This document shows positions 8,638 to 17,571 of a DNA stretch of 64,000 nucleotides, piece after piece. The stretch spans positions 62,001-126,000 of the forward strand of contig CAWIGD010000048.1 in NCBI GenBank assembly GCA_963835165.1, written 5' to 3'. The stretch comes from VAZQ01 sp963835165 (GTDB taxonomy: Bacteria > Pseudomonadota > Alphaproteobacteria > Rhizobiales > Xanthobacteraceae). The position numbers were made by a program, and so were the translations under genes. The first letter of the stretch is position 1, and each line of letters begins with the position of its first letter. The notes under the pieces were generated by a model. The model had not been told where the DNA came from. It ran no database searches and saw only the letters and a program-made list of their open reading frames with translations.

Positions 8638-10047
8638 ATGATCCCGGTCAGCGTCTTTGCCGGAAAAAAGGTCGCCATCTTCGGCCTGGGCGGGTCGGGG
8701 CTGGCGAGTGCCAGCGCGCTGCTCGCCGGCGGTGCCGACGTCATCGGCTGGGACGACAATGCCGATTCCGTCATCAAGGCGACCAGCGCCGGCATTCCGA
8801 CCGCCGATCTGCGCGAGGTCGACTGGTCGAGACTGTCCGCGCTCGTGCTCGCGCCCGGCGTGCCGCTCACGCATCCCGCCCCGCACTGGTCGGCCGCTCT
8901 TGCCCGCGCGGCCGGCGTCGAGGTGATCGGCGACATCGAGCTGTTCTGCCGCGAGCGGCGGCAGCTCGCACCGACGGCGCCGTTTGTCGCCATTACCGGC
9001 ACCAACGGCAAATCGACCACCACCGCGCTCACCGCGCACGTCCTGCGCTCGGCCGGCCTCGACGTCCAGATGGGCGGCAATATCGGCACCGCAATCCTGT
9101 CGCTCGAGCCGCTGGATGACGGCCGCGTATACGTGATCGAGTGCTCGTCCTACCAGATCGATCTCGCGCCGACGCTCGATCCGTCGGTCGGTATTCTTCT
9201 CAATGTCACCGAGGATCACCTCGACCGTCACGGGACGCTGCAGCACTACGCCGCCGTGAAGGAGCGCCTGGTCGCCGGGGTCCAGGCGGATGGAACCGCG
9301 ATCGTGGGCGTTGACGACGAGTGGTGCGCGGCGGCAGCCGACCGCATGCAGGGTGCCGGCAAGCGGCTGCTTCGGGTCTCCGTGCGCCGGCCGCTGCCCG
9401 ACGGCCTCTATATCGAGGGTGAAACGATCATGCAGGCCGCGGGCGGCAGCGCGCGGGCGATCGCCCGGATCGGCAACATCGGCTCGCTGCGCGGTGTGCA
9501 CAACGCGCAGAACGCCGCCTGCGCGGTCGGCGCGGCGCTTGCGCTCGGGCTCTCGCTCGACGCGATCCAGCAGGGTCTGCGGTCGTTTCCTGGCCTCGCG
9601 CACCGGATGGAACAGGTCGGGCACCAGGGCCGCGTATTGTTTGTCAACGATTCGAAGGCGACCAATGCCGATTCGGCGGCGCAGGCGCTGGCCTGCTTCG
9701 CCGATATTTTCTGGATCGCGGGCGGCAAGCCGAAGACCGGCGGCATCGCCTCGCTCGCGAGCTTTTTCCCGCGCATCCGCAAGGCCTACCTGATCGGCGA
9801 GGCCGCGTCCGGTTTTGCCGCCGAGCTCGACGGGCATGTGCCCTATGTGGTCGCGGGCACGCTGGAGCGGGCGACAGAACTCGCCGCCGGCGACGCCGGG
9901 GCGTGCGATCTCGATGAGCCTGTCGTGCTGCTGTCGCCGGCCTGCGCCTCTTTCGACCAGTATCGCAATTTCGAGGTGCGCGGCGACCAATTCCGCGAAC
10001 TGGTGCGGGCGCTCCCCGGCATGGTGCCGATGTCATCAAACTCATAG
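8638..10047 (+). CDS. murD: UDP-MurNAc-L-Ala:D-Glu ligase MurD
   Basis: This 469-aa cytoplasmic Mur ligase adds D-glutamate to UDP-MurNAc-L-Ala. The N-terminal Rossmann-like domain opens with FGLGGSGLASA. The ATPase P-loop is ITGTNGKST, followed by SSYQIDL, LNVTEDHLDRH and the C-terminal FVNDSKATN motif. The ATG at 8638 lies 31 bp after mraY. The protein ends 8 bp before a small unknown gene that interrupts the usual murD-ftsW adjacency. Confidence 0.97.
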   Translation: MIPVSVFAGKKVAIFGLGGSGLASASALLAGGADVIGWDDNADSVIKATSAGIPTADLREVDWSRLSALVLAPGVPLTHPAPHWSAALARAAGVEVIGDIELFCRERRQLAPTAPFVAITGTNGKSTTTALTAHVLRSAGLDVQMGGNIGTAILSLEPLDDGRVYVIECSSYQIDLAPTLDPSVGILLNVTEDHLDRHGTLQHYAAVKERLVAGVQADGTAIVGVDDEWCAAAADRMQGAGKRLLRVSVRRPLPDGLYIEGETIMQAAGGSARAIARIGNIGSLRGVHNAQNAACAVGAALALGLSLDAIQQGLRSFPGLAHRMEQVGHQGRVLFVNDSKATNADSAAQALACFADIFWIAGGKPKTGGIASLASFFPRIRKAYLIGEAASGFAAELDGHVPYVVAGTLERATELAAGDAGACDLDEPVVLLSPACASFDQYRNFEVRGDQFRELVRALPGMVPMSSNS

Positions 10048-10055
10048 CGGCTGTC

Positions 10056-10562
10056 ATGAAGGCGCTTCTCGCTTCCCTTTGCTCCATCTTCGCGGCATCC
10101 GCCGCCGGTGCGGCGTCGGTCACGGTGCCCGACAATTCCACCAGCCTCGCCGGCGTTGCCGCCGCGACCACGGCGCTGCTGCTCGACGCCGGCTTGAAGC
10201 CGCAGAATGCCGGCGGCGGGGTGTTCGTGCTGGACGCCAAGAATTTCCACTGCGATCAGCATTTGAACGGGGCGCTGGACGCATCGAGCGTGCGTGCCGG
10301 GCTGCCCACGCTCAAATGCCGGATCAACTCCCAGAACAAGCGCGGCACGAACGCCGGTCAGACGTTCGGCGAGGGCCGCGCCATGACCGAGCTGTTGCAG
10401 AAGGTGCAGGGTTCGAATCCCCCCGGCGGGGCGGCCTTCAGCGATTGCGGCATGGGCTATTGCGGCATCTTCGCGAAGTCCATCAAGTGCACCATCGATA
10501 CCAAGATCGGCAATTTCAGCAACGGCGGCCGGTGGAGCTGCGTTTTCACGGACGGGCAGTGA
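10056..10562 (+). CDS. Small exported cysteine-rich protein of unknown function within the dcw cluster
   Basis: I do not recognise this 168-aa protein. A cleavable signal peptide is clear (hydrophobic core at residues 3-18, AAGA-A cleavage region near 19). The mature part has six cysteines (in FHCDQH, LKCRI, SDCGMGYCGI, IKCTI, WSCVF), enough for three disulfides in the periplasm. No membrane anchor or catalytic motif is visible. It starts 8 bp after murD and reads co-directionally into the cluster, so it is probably co-transcribed with murD. A role in envelope biology is only a context-based guess. Its high-GC third positions resemble those of its neighbours, so there is no sign of recent transfer. 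Confidence 0.72.
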   Translation: MKALLASLCSIFAASAAGAASVTVPDNSTSLAGVAAATTALLLDAGLKPQNAGGGVFVLDAKNFHCDQHLNGALDASSVRAGLPTLKCRINSQNKRGTNAGQTFGEGRAMTELLQKVQGSNPPGGAAFSDCGMGYCGIFAKSIKCTIDTKIGNFSNGGRWSCVFTDGQ

Positions 10563-10617
10563 CGACCGTGCGGCCAAGCCGGATCCGGCCGCCGTTTCGC
10601 GCTCGCGGGCGCCGCCG

Positions 10618-10633
10618 TTAATCCTCTGTCAAC
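10618..10633 (+). promoter_or_regulatory. Possible CtrA-like half-site pair upstream of ftsW
   Basis: TTAA (10618-10621), seven bases, then TCAAC. This is one mismatch from the alphaproteobacterial CtrA consensus TTAA-N7-TTAAC. It lies in the 212-bp gap before ftsW, where a local promoter is plausible. A single near-match in a short gap is weak evidence. Confidence 0.25.
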
Positions 10634-10774
10634 CAACCCCAGTCACGACTGATACGGACTCGGTTGATCGGCAACATCCGCCGTGGCCCGCGCAAGGCGG
10701 GCGACGGCCGGCGTGAGCCGGTCGGCCGAATATCGCTTGGATCGATCCGCGTTCCGTCTCCGGGGGGAGTCTCG

Positions 10775-11929
10775 ATGGTCTCGCGTCTTGAACGCACGCC
10801 GTTTGCGGCCTGGTGGTGGACGATCGACCGCTTGCTGCTGGCGGCGCTGCTCGCGCTCATGCTCGGCGGCATCGTGCTCTCGCTTGCGGCGAGCCCGCCG
10901 GTCGCGTCCCGGCTCGGCCTCGAGCCGTTCTATTTCGTGAGCCGCCATGTGCTCTACCTGATCCCCGCGCTCGCCGTGTTGCTGGGCACCTCGTTCCTGC
11001 CGCCACGCCATGTTCGCCGGCTTGCGCTCATCGTGTTCGCGGTCAGCGTTCTGATGGTCCTGGCAACGCTTCACTTCGGTGCCGAGGTCAAGGGCGCGCG
11101 ACGCTGGATCGTCCTGCTCGGCGTCAACATCCAACCATCGGAATTTCTCAAGCCCGCCTTCGTGATCCTGATCGCCTGGTTGTTCGGAGAGTCGGCGCAG
11201 CGGCCGGAAATGCCGGCGAACACGATGGCGCTCGGGCTGCTGCTCGTCGCCGTCACCGGGCTCGTGCTGCAGCCCGACTTCGGGCAGACCATGCTGGTCG
11301 CGCTGGTCTGGAGCGCGCTGTTCTTTCTCGCCGGCATGCGCATCGTGTGGGTGATCGGGCTCGGGGGCGTGGCCGCCGTCGGCCTGGCGACCGCCTACAT
11401 GCTGGTGCCCTACGTGGCGCGGCGGATCGAGCGGTTCCGCGATCCCTCTTCCGGCGACACCTTCAACATCGACCAGGCGCTGGAATCGTTCCAGCAGGGC
11501 GGCTGGTTCGGACGCGGCCCGGGCGAAGGCACCGTCAAGCGCATCCTGCCCGAAAGCCATACCGACTTCGTGTTCGCGGTCGCCGCCGAGGAGTTCGGCA
11601 TCGTGCTGTGCCTGGTGCTGGTCGCGGTGTTCGCCTTCATCGTGTTGCGCACCTTGCGCCACGCCATGCGCAACGAGGACCCCTTCGCGCGCTTCGCGGC
11701 CGCGGGTCTCGCCATCATGTTCGGGCTGCAATCGGCCATCAACATGGCGGTGAACTTGCATCTGATGCCGGCCAAGGGCATGACCCTCCCGTTCATCTCC
11801 TATGGCGGGTCATCGATGATCTCGATTGCCTATGGCATGGGGATGCTGCTCGCCTTGACCCGCGAGCGTCCACGCGCTGAGTTGCTCGCAAGCCAGAATG
11901 AATTCGTCCCCGTCGGGCGCCCGGCCTGA
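10775..11929 (+). CDS. ftsW: Septal peptidoglycan glycosyltransferase FtsW (SEDS family)
   Basis: This 384-aa SEDS protein has about ten membrane helices. It polymerises lipid II at the septum with FtsI. Recognisable SEDS segments are GAEVKGARRW, NIQPSEFLKP, QPDFGQTMLV, LPESHTDFVFAV (with the catalytic-loop aspartate) and LPFISYGGSSM near the C-terminus. I chose the ATG at 10775, preceded by a GGGGGGAG ribosome-binding stretch at 10762-10769. The frame is open 111 bp further upstream, but that part looks non-coding (Arg/Gly-rich). Confidence 0.95.
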   Translation: MVSRLERTPFAAWWWTIDRLLLAALLALMLGGIVLSLAASPPVASRLGLEPFYFVSRHVLYLIPALAVLLGTSFLPPRHVRRLALIVFAVSVLMVLATLHFGAEVKGARRWIVLLGVNIQPSEFLKPAFVILIAWLFGESAQRPEMPANTMALGLLLVAVTGLVLQPDFGQTMLVALVWSALFFLAGMRIVWVIGLGGVAAVGLATAYMLVPYVARRIERFRDPSSGDTFNIDQALESFQQGGWFGRGPGEGTVKRILPESHTDFVFAVAAEEFGIVLCLVLVAVFAFIVLRTLRHAMRNEDPFARFAAAGLAIMFGLQSAINMAVNLHLMPAKGMTLPFISYGGSSMISIAYGMGMLLALTRERPRAELLASQNEFVPVGRPA

Positions 11930-11992
11930 TCCTGTCCGGCCCCGCAAGGGAGGTCGACCGCGAAGCGGTCGGGAAGGATCCGACCGGAGCCC

Positions 11993-13117
11993 ATGTCGAC
12001 ACCCGCAACTCATGATCCGCCCGTCGTGCTGCTGGCTGCCGGCGGCACCGGCGGCCATCTCTTTCCCGCCGAAGCGCTCGCCGAGGCGCTCAGCCGGCGC
12101 GGCATCGTGGTGGATCTCGCCACCGATGAACGTGCCGAGCGCTACGGCATGACATTCCCGGCGCGGCGCCTTCACATCGTCACCAGCGCGACCGTGCGCG
12201 GTCGCGATCCCATATCGCTGGCGCGGACGGCGGCGCGGCTCGGGATCGGGACCGTGCAGGCCCTGCGGCTCCTCGGTCGCATCCAACCGTCCGCGGTCGT
12301 CGGATTCGGGGGCTACCCGACCGTGCCGCCGGTGCTGGCGGCGACGCTGCGCAAGATCCCGACGCTGATCCATGAACAGAACGCCGTGATGGGGCGGGCC
12401 AACAAGCTGCTCGCCGCGCGTGTCAAAGCGATCGCCACCAGCTTTGCCGGTGTGCTCGATCGCGAGCCGGACCTCAACGCCAAGGCGACGCGCACCGGCA
12501 ACCCGGTGCGGCCGGCGGTGATCGCTGCGGCGACCGTGCCCTATGCCGTTCCGCAGCCCGGCGGTCCCATCCGTCTCGTCGTATTCGGCGGCAGCCAGGG
12601 TGCGCGCATCATGGCCGACATCGTGCCACCTGCCATAGCGCGGCTCGATCCGCATGTGCAGTCGCGGCTCTCGGTCGTGCAGCAGGCGCGCGAGGAGGAC
12701 GTCGGCCGGGTCAAGGACATCTACGCACGGGCGAAGGTGACGGCGGAGGTTGCGCCGTTCTTCACCGACCTGCCGGCGCGGATCGCGGCCGGGCATCTCA
12801 TCGTCGCGCGCTCGGGCGCCTCGACCGTGGCCGAATTGGCGGCGATCGGGCGACCGGCGATTCTGGTGCCGCTGCCGCATGCGCTCGACCAGGATCAGGC
12901 CGCCAATGCCGGCGTGCTGGAAACGGCGGGCGCGGCCATGCGCCTGCGCCAGGACGATTTCACGCCCAACCGGCTTGCGGCCGAAATCAGTGCGCTTGCC
13001 AGCGCGCCGGAAAAACTCGTAGCAATGGCCGCGGCCGCCCGCTCGCAGGGCGCGATCGACGCCGCCGAGCGGCTGGCCGATCTCGTGGTTGCAACGATCG
13101 AAAGGAACCCGCGATGA
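11993..13117 (+). CDS. murG: UDP-GlcNAc:lipid I N-acetylglucosaminyltransferase MurG
   Basis: This 374-aa GT-B fold enzyme converts lipid I to lipid II on the cytoplasmic face of the membrane. The N-terminal G-loop GGTGGHLFPA, the VVGFGGYPTVPP loop, LIHEQNAVMGRAN, GGSQGAR and the C-terminal donor-binding RSGASTVAEL with ALDQDQAANA are all present. The start at 11993 follows a 63-bp gap after ftsW. That gap contains a small GACCGC-GAA-GCGGTC hairpin (11956-11970). The stop overlaps the murC ATG by 4 bp. Confidence 0.97.
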   Translation: MSTPATHDPPVVLLAAGGTGGHLFPAEALAEALSRRGIVVDLATDERAERYGMTFPARRLHIVTSATVRGRDPISLARTAARLGIGTVQALRLLGRIQPSAVVGFGGYPTVPPVLAATLRKIPTLIHEQNAVMGRANKLLAARVKAIATSFAGVLDREPDLNAKATRTGNPVRPAVIAAATVPYAVPQPGGPIRLVVFGGSQGARIMADIVPPAIARLDPHVQSRLSVVQQAREEDVGRVKDIYARAKVTAEVAPFFTDLPARIAAGHLIVARSGASTVAELAAIGRPAILVPLPHALDQDQAANAGVLETAGAAMRLRQDDFTPNRLAAEISALASAPEKLVAMAAAARSQGAIDAAERLADLVVATIERNPR

Positions 13118-14526
13118 AACTGCCGCGCGACATCGGTCCGATCCACTTCGTCGGCATCGGCGGCATCGGCATGAGCGGCATTGCGGAGGTGCTGATCAAT
13201 CTCGGCTACACCGTGCAGGGGTCCGACGCTTCCGACAGCGCCAACGTCAAGCGACTGCGCGACAAGGGCGCCAAGATTTCGGTCGGCCATTCCGCCGCCG
13301 CGCTGGGCGATGCCGAGGTGGTCGTGGTGTCGACCGCGATCAAGCGCGACAACCCGGAGCTCACGGCGGCGCGCGCCCAACGCCTGCCGGTGGTGCGCCG
13401 CGCCGAAATGCTGGCCGAGCTGATGCGGCTCAAGCGCTGCGTCGCGATCGGCGGGACCCACGGCAAGACCACGACGACGTCGCTCGTGGCCGCGCTGGTG
13501 GACGCCGGCGGGTTCGATCCCACCGTGATCAACGGCGGCATCATCAACGCCTACGGGACCAACGCGCGGCTCGGCGCCGGTGACTGGATGGTGGTCGAGG
13601 CCGACGAATCCGACGGCACTTTCCTGAAGCTTCCGGCCGACGTCGCCATCGTCACCAACGTGGACCCGGAGCATCTCGATCATTTCAAGACCTTCGAGGC
13701 GGTGCAGGAGGCGTTTCGCGCGTTCGTCGAGAACGTGCCGTTCTACGGCTTCGCTGTGATGTGCACCGACCACCCGGTGGTGCAGGTGCTGGTCGGACAG
13801 ATCACCGACCGCCGCGTCATCACCTATGGCGAAAACCCGCAGGCGGACGTGCGGCTCGTCGACCTCGACCATGCCGACGGACAGTCGCGCTTCTCGATCG
13901 TCTTCCGCGATCGCGCGGGGGAAACGATGCACGAGATCAACGGCCTGTCGCTGCCGATGCCGGGACGGCACAATGCGCTCAACGCCACCGCGGCGATCGC
14001 GGTCGCGCGCGAACTCGGCATTTCCGACGATATGATCCGCAAGGCGCTGCAGAACTTCGGCGGCGTGCGGCGGCGGTTCACCCGCACCGGCGAGTGGAAG
14101 GGCGTGCCGATCATCGACGATTACGGCCACCACCCGGTCGAGATCGCCGCCGTTCTGCGCGCGGCACGCGAATCAAGCAAGGGCCAGGTGATCGCCGTGG
14201 TGCAGCCGCACCGCTACAGCCGGCTGGCATCGCTGTTCGAGCAGTTCTCGACCTGCTTCAACGACGCCGACACCGTGATCGTCGCCCATGTCTATGCGGC
14301 GGGCGAGGCGCCGATCGCGGGCGCCGACCGCAATTCGCTGGTGCAGGGCCTGCGCGCGCACGGGCATCGCCAGGTCATTCCGCTCGACGGGCCGCAGGAT
14401 CTTGCGCGGATGGTCGCTCGCCTGGCACGACCCGGCGACATCGTGGTGTGTCTCGGCGCCGGCAACATCACCCAATGGGCCTATGCGCTGCCGGGCGAAC
14501 TCGCCGCGCTCGGGGCGGTCGCTTGA
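13114..14526 (+). CDS. murC: UDP-MurNAc:L-alanine ligase MurC
   Basis: This 470-aa Mur ligase commits UDP-MurNAc to the stem peptide by adding L-alanine. The N-terminal nucleotide-sugar domain begins IHFVGIGGIGMSGIAE. The ATPase P-loop is GGTHGKTTTTS, followed by EADESDGTFL, TNVDPEHLDH and DDYGHHPVEI. It is coupled to murG by a 4-bp ATGA overlap. Length and motifs are standard. Confidence 0.98.
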   Translation: MKLPRDIGPIHFVGIGGIGMSGIAEVLINLGYTVQGSDASDSANVKRLRDKGAKISVGHSAAALGDAEVVVVSTAIKRDNPELTAARAQRLPVVRRAEMLAELMRLKRCVAIGGTHGKTTTTSLVAALVDAGGFDPTVINGGIINAYGTNARLGAGDWMVVEADESDGTFLKLPADVAIVTNVDPEHLDHFKTFEAVQEAFRAFVENVPFYGFAVMCTDHPVVQVLVGQITDRRVITYGENPQADVRLVDLDHADGQSRFSIVFRDRAGETMHEINGLSLPMPGRHNALNATAAIAVARELGISDDMIRKALQNFGGVRRRFTRTGEWKGVPIIDDYGHHPVEIAAVLRAARESSKGQVIAVVQPHRYSRLASLFEQFSTCFNDADTVIVAHVYAAGEAPIAGADRNSLVQGLRAHGHRQVIPLDGPQDLARMVARLARPGDIVVCLGAGNITQWAYALPGELAALGAVA

Positions 14527-14593
14527 GGACCATCGTCATGCGCACAATGCCCGGCCGCGGCGCAGGTGTGTTCGATCGAGCTGCCGTCTCGCC

Positions 14594-15511
14594 ATGACTT
14601 TCCCGGATCTCGCCGCCGACCTGAAAGCGCGTTTGCCGCAGCTGCGCGGGCGGCTGATGTCCAACCAGCCGCTCGCGGAGCTGACCTGGTTTCGCGTCGG
14701 CGGGCCGGCGCAGGTCCTGTTCATGCCCGAGGACGAAGCCGACCTGGCCTATTTCCTCGGCCGATTGCCGCCGGAGATTCCCGTTACCGTCGTCGGGCTC
14801 GGCTCCAACCTGATCGTGCGCGATGGCGGGGTGCCCGGCGTCGTCATCCGGCTCGGGCGCGGCTTCGGTGAGGTGAAGGTCGAGGAGGGCACCCGCATCC
14901 GCGCCGGCACCGCCGTCCCCGATGTGAAAGTCAGCCGTGCCGCGCAGGAGGCGGCGATCACCGGGCTCGCGTTCTTCCGCGGCATCCCCGGCGCGATCGG
15001 CGGGGCGCTGCGCATGAACGGCGGCGCCTATGGCCGCGAGACCAAGGACGCACTGATCGAGGCGCGCGGCGTCGACCGGCAGGGGCGCGTGCGCGTCTTC
15101 GCCAATGCCGACATGCACTACACCTATCGCCATTGCGGCGCGCCCGACGACGTCATCTTCACGCAGGCGCTGTTCCAGGGCGCACCCGGTGATCCGGCCA
15201 CGATCGCCGCGGAAATGGAAAAAATCACCGAATCGCGCGAGGCAACGCAGCCGATCAAGAGCCGCACCGGCGGCTCGACCTTCAAGAATCCGCCGGGTCA
15301 CAAGGCATGGCAGCTCATCGACGCCGCCGGTTGCCGTGGCCTCAAACGCGGGGGCGCGCAAGTCTCGGAGATGCACTGCAATTTCCTGATCAACCTCGGC
15401 AGCGCCACCGCCGCCGATATCGAGGCGCTGGGCGAGACGGTGCGCCGGCGCGTGAAGGAGAATTCAGGCATCGAGCTTGAATGGGAGATCAAGCGGATCG
15501 GAGCGGCTTAG
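14594..15511 (+). CDS. murB: UDP-N-acetylenolpyruvoylglucosamine reductase MurB
   Basis: This 305-aa FAD flavoprotein reduces UDP-GlcNAc-enolpyruvate to UDP-MurNAc with NADPH. It is a type II-like MurB with the FAD-binding segments TWFRVGGPAQVLF, GLGSNLIVRDGGVPG and IGGALRMNGGAYG, and the active-site end SGGSTF-like RTGGSTFKNPPGH. The ATG at 14594 gives a normal N-terminus. The frame is open upstream, overlapping murC, but that part lacks family features. Confidence 0.96.
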   Translation: MTFPDLAADLKARLPQLRGRLMSNQPLAELTWFRVGGPAQVLFMPEDEADLAYFLGRLPPEIPVTVVGLGSNLIVRDGGVPGVVIRLGRGFGEVKVEEGTRIRAGTAVPDVKVSRAAQEAAITGLAFFRGIPGAIGGALRMNGGAYGRETKDALIEARGVDRQGRVRVFANADMHYTYRHCGAPDDVIFTQALFQGAPGDPATIAAEMEKITESREATQPIKSRTGGSTFKNPPGHKAWQLIDAAGCRGLKRGGAQVSEMHCNFLINLGSATAADIEALGETVRRRVKENSGIELEWEIKRIGAA

Positions 15512-15713
15512 CGCCGCCATCACGGCCGGAGATCCCCGCGTCGACGGAAATTTATCGTTTAGTGACGTTCATGTGTGTTGCATGGCGCGCCGCCTGACGA
15601 GGTCGCGCTCCGCGTCGCCGGGTCACTTCTGCCTCCCAGACTCGACGCAACGGCCGGTCTCGAATTCCAGCGGGCGGCAAGAGCATCGGCGCTGCGGCTG
15701 ATGGGGAGGAGCG

Positions 15714-16634
15714 ATGAGCAAGCATATCGCCGTTCTGATGGGGGGCTGGTCGGCCGAGCGCGAGGTGTCGCTGCGCTCGGGCGCGGCCTGTGCGGATGCG
15801 CTGGTCCGCCTCGGCTATCGCGTCAGCCGCATCGACGTCGGCCGCGACATCGCCACGGTCCTGACCGCGGCCAAGCCCGACGTCGCGCTCAATGTGCTGC
15901 ACGGCCGGCCGGGCGAGGACGGAACGTTGCAAGGCATCCTGGAGATCCTGGCCATTCCCTACACCCATTCCGGGGTGATGGCGTCCGCGGTCGCCATGCA
16001 AAAGGACGTCGCCAAGGACCTGTTCCGGGCCGCCGGCGTGCCGGTCCCCGAAGGCGTGGTGGCCTCCCGGTTCGAGGTGGCCAAAGCCCACTTGCTGCCG
16101 CCGCCCTACGTGATCAAGCCGATCGCGGAGGGCTCGAGCGTAGGGGTTTTCATCGTGCGCGAGGATCATGTTCACCCGCCGCAGGAGCTCACCCGCGAGG
16201 ACTGGGCTTACGGCGAGCGGGTCATCGTCGAAAGCTACATCGCCGGCAAGGAGTTGACCTGCGCGGTCATGGGCGACGCGGCGCTCGGCGTGATCGAGAT
16301 CGTGCCGATGGTAAGATTTTACGATTATGAAGCTAAATACGCTCCAGGGGGCTCGAAACACCTGCTTCCGGCGCCGGTTTCACCGTTTGTTTACCAAGAG
16401 GTCCGAAGACTATCGCTGGCGGCGCATCGCGCGCTGGGCTGCCGGGGCGTGAGCCGTGCGGACTTCCGCTACGACGACCGCATCGAGGGGACGGGGGGAC
16501 TGGTGTGCCTCGAAGTCAATACGCAGCCCGGCATGACCGAGACGTCGCTCGTGCCCGAGCTCGCAGCACATGCGGGCATCACGTTCGACGAACTGGTGCA
16601 ATGGATGATCGAGGATGCCTCGCTCAACCGCTGA
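15714..16634 (+). CDS. ddl: D-alanine--D-alanine ligase
   Basis: This 306-aa ATP-grasp enzyme makes the D-Ala-D-Ala dipeptide used by MurF. It starts IAVLMGGWSAEREVSLRSG, contains NVLHGRPGEDGTLQG, the ATP-grasp segments PYVIKPIAEGSSVGV and VESYIAGKELTCAVMG, and the Mg/ATP end LEVNTQPGMTETSLVPE. The ATG at 15714 follows a strong GGGGAGGA sequence at 15703-15710. The 202-bp space between murB and ddl shows no other gene and may carry a local promoter. Confidence 0.97.
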   Translation: MSKHIAVLMGGWSAEREVSLRSGAACADALVRLGYRVSRIDVGRDIATVLTAAKPDVALNVLHGRPGEDGTLQGILEILAIPYTHSGVMASAVAMQKDVAKDLFRAAGVPVPEGVVASRFEVAKAHLLPPPYVIKPIAEGSSVGVFIVREDHVHPPQELTREDWAYGERVIVESYIAGKELTCAVMGDAALGVIEIVPMVRFYDYEAKYAPGGSKHLLPAPVSPFVYQEVRRLSLAAHRALGCRGVSRADFRYDDRIEGTGGLVCLEVNTQPGMTETSLVPELAAHAGITFDELVQWMIEDASLNR

Positions 16635-16710
16635 AAGGGATCGCGTGCTGGCGTTCGTTCCTGGCCGATCACCCGGTGCTATGCGCCGTGGCGGGCGGGG
16701 GTCGTAGCGC

Positions 16711-17571
16711 ATGAGACCGCGGTACCGCTTCACGCAGCTTATGGACCGGTGGTCGTCGCTCATCAACACGCGCTGGCCCCGCGGCGTCGGCGTCGCCGGC
16801 ACCGTCGTCGTCATTCTTGCGAGCCTCGCCTACGGCGCCGTCAAAGGCGATCATATCCCGAGCATCATTGCGGCATTGAAAGATGCGCGCGACGGCGCCG
16901 GCAATGCCGCCGGCTTCCGCATCGTTTCGGTCGCGCTTGCCGGCCAGCACCACGTCAGCCGCGAGGAGGTGCTCGCCGTCGCCGGCGTCACCGGCAGCAC
17001 GTCGCTGCTGTTTCTCGACGTCGAACAGACGCGCGAACGCCTCAAGACCAATCCCTGGATCGCCGACGCCACCGTGCTCAAGCTCTATCCCGGCGAGCTT
17101 CAGATCGGCATCAAGGAACGCGAGGCCTTCGCCCTCTGGCAAAAGGACGGGCAGGTGTCGGTCATTGCCGATGACGGCACCGTGCTCGAGCCCTATGTCT
17201 CGCCTCGCCTGATCGAGCTGCCGCTGGTGGTCGGGCGCGGCGCGGAGACGCGCGCGAAGGAATTCCTCGCGTTGCTCGACCGCTATCCCGCGCTGCGCGC
17301 CTTCGTGCGCGCCGCGGTCCTGGTGGGCGAACGGCGCTGGAACCTGCGGCTGAACAACGGCATCGACGTGCGGCTGCCGGAAACCGACATCGCGCCCGCG
17401 CTGGAGCGGCTGGTCGCGCTCGACAAGGAAAAGAACCTGATCACGCGCGATATCGTCGCCATCGATCTCAGGCTGCCCGATCGCGTGACGGTGCGGCTCT
17501 CGGAGGCGGCGGCGCAGGCCCGCATCGACGCGGCCAAGGACAAGGCGAAGAAGAAGGGGGGGAGCGCGTGA
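16711..17571 (+). CDS. ftsQ: Cell division protein FtsQ
   Basis: This 286-aa bitopic divisome protein has a short cytoplasmic N-terminus, one membrane helix (about residues 27-45, rich in Val/Ala/Leu), a POTRA domain (about residues 68-140, with HHVSREEVLAVAGV and NPWIADATVLKLYPGEL) and the beta domain. The very C-terminus is Lys-rich. FtsQ binds FtsL/FtsB in the periplasm. The GTG start of ftsA overlaps its stop (GTGA), coupling the two genes. Confidence 0.94.
   Translation: MRPRYRFTQLMDRWSSLINTRWPRGVGVAGTVVVILASLAYGAVKGDHIPSIIAALKDARDGAGNAAGFRIVSVALAGQHHVSREEVLAVAGVTGSTSLLFLDVEQTRERLKTNPWIADATVLKLYPGELQIGIKEREAFALWQKDGQVSVIADDGTVLEPYVSPRLIELPLVVGRGAETRAKEFLALLDRYPALRAFVRAAVLVGERRWNLRLNNGIDVRLPETDIAPALERLVALDKEKNLITRDIVAIDLRLPDRVTVRLSEAAAQARIDAAKDKAKKKGGSA

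Noticed and set aside
10409..10422. tRNA T-arm-like GGGTTCGAATCCCC inside the exported cysteine-rich gene
   Set aside because: No acceptor stem, anticodon arm or D arm can be folded around it, and the frame through it is a plausible protein (VQGSNPPGG).
10573..10601. Palindrome around CCGGATCCGG after the cysteine-rich gene as a terminator
   Set aside because: The stem is short and no T-run follows. It is indistinguishable from background in such GC-rich sequence.
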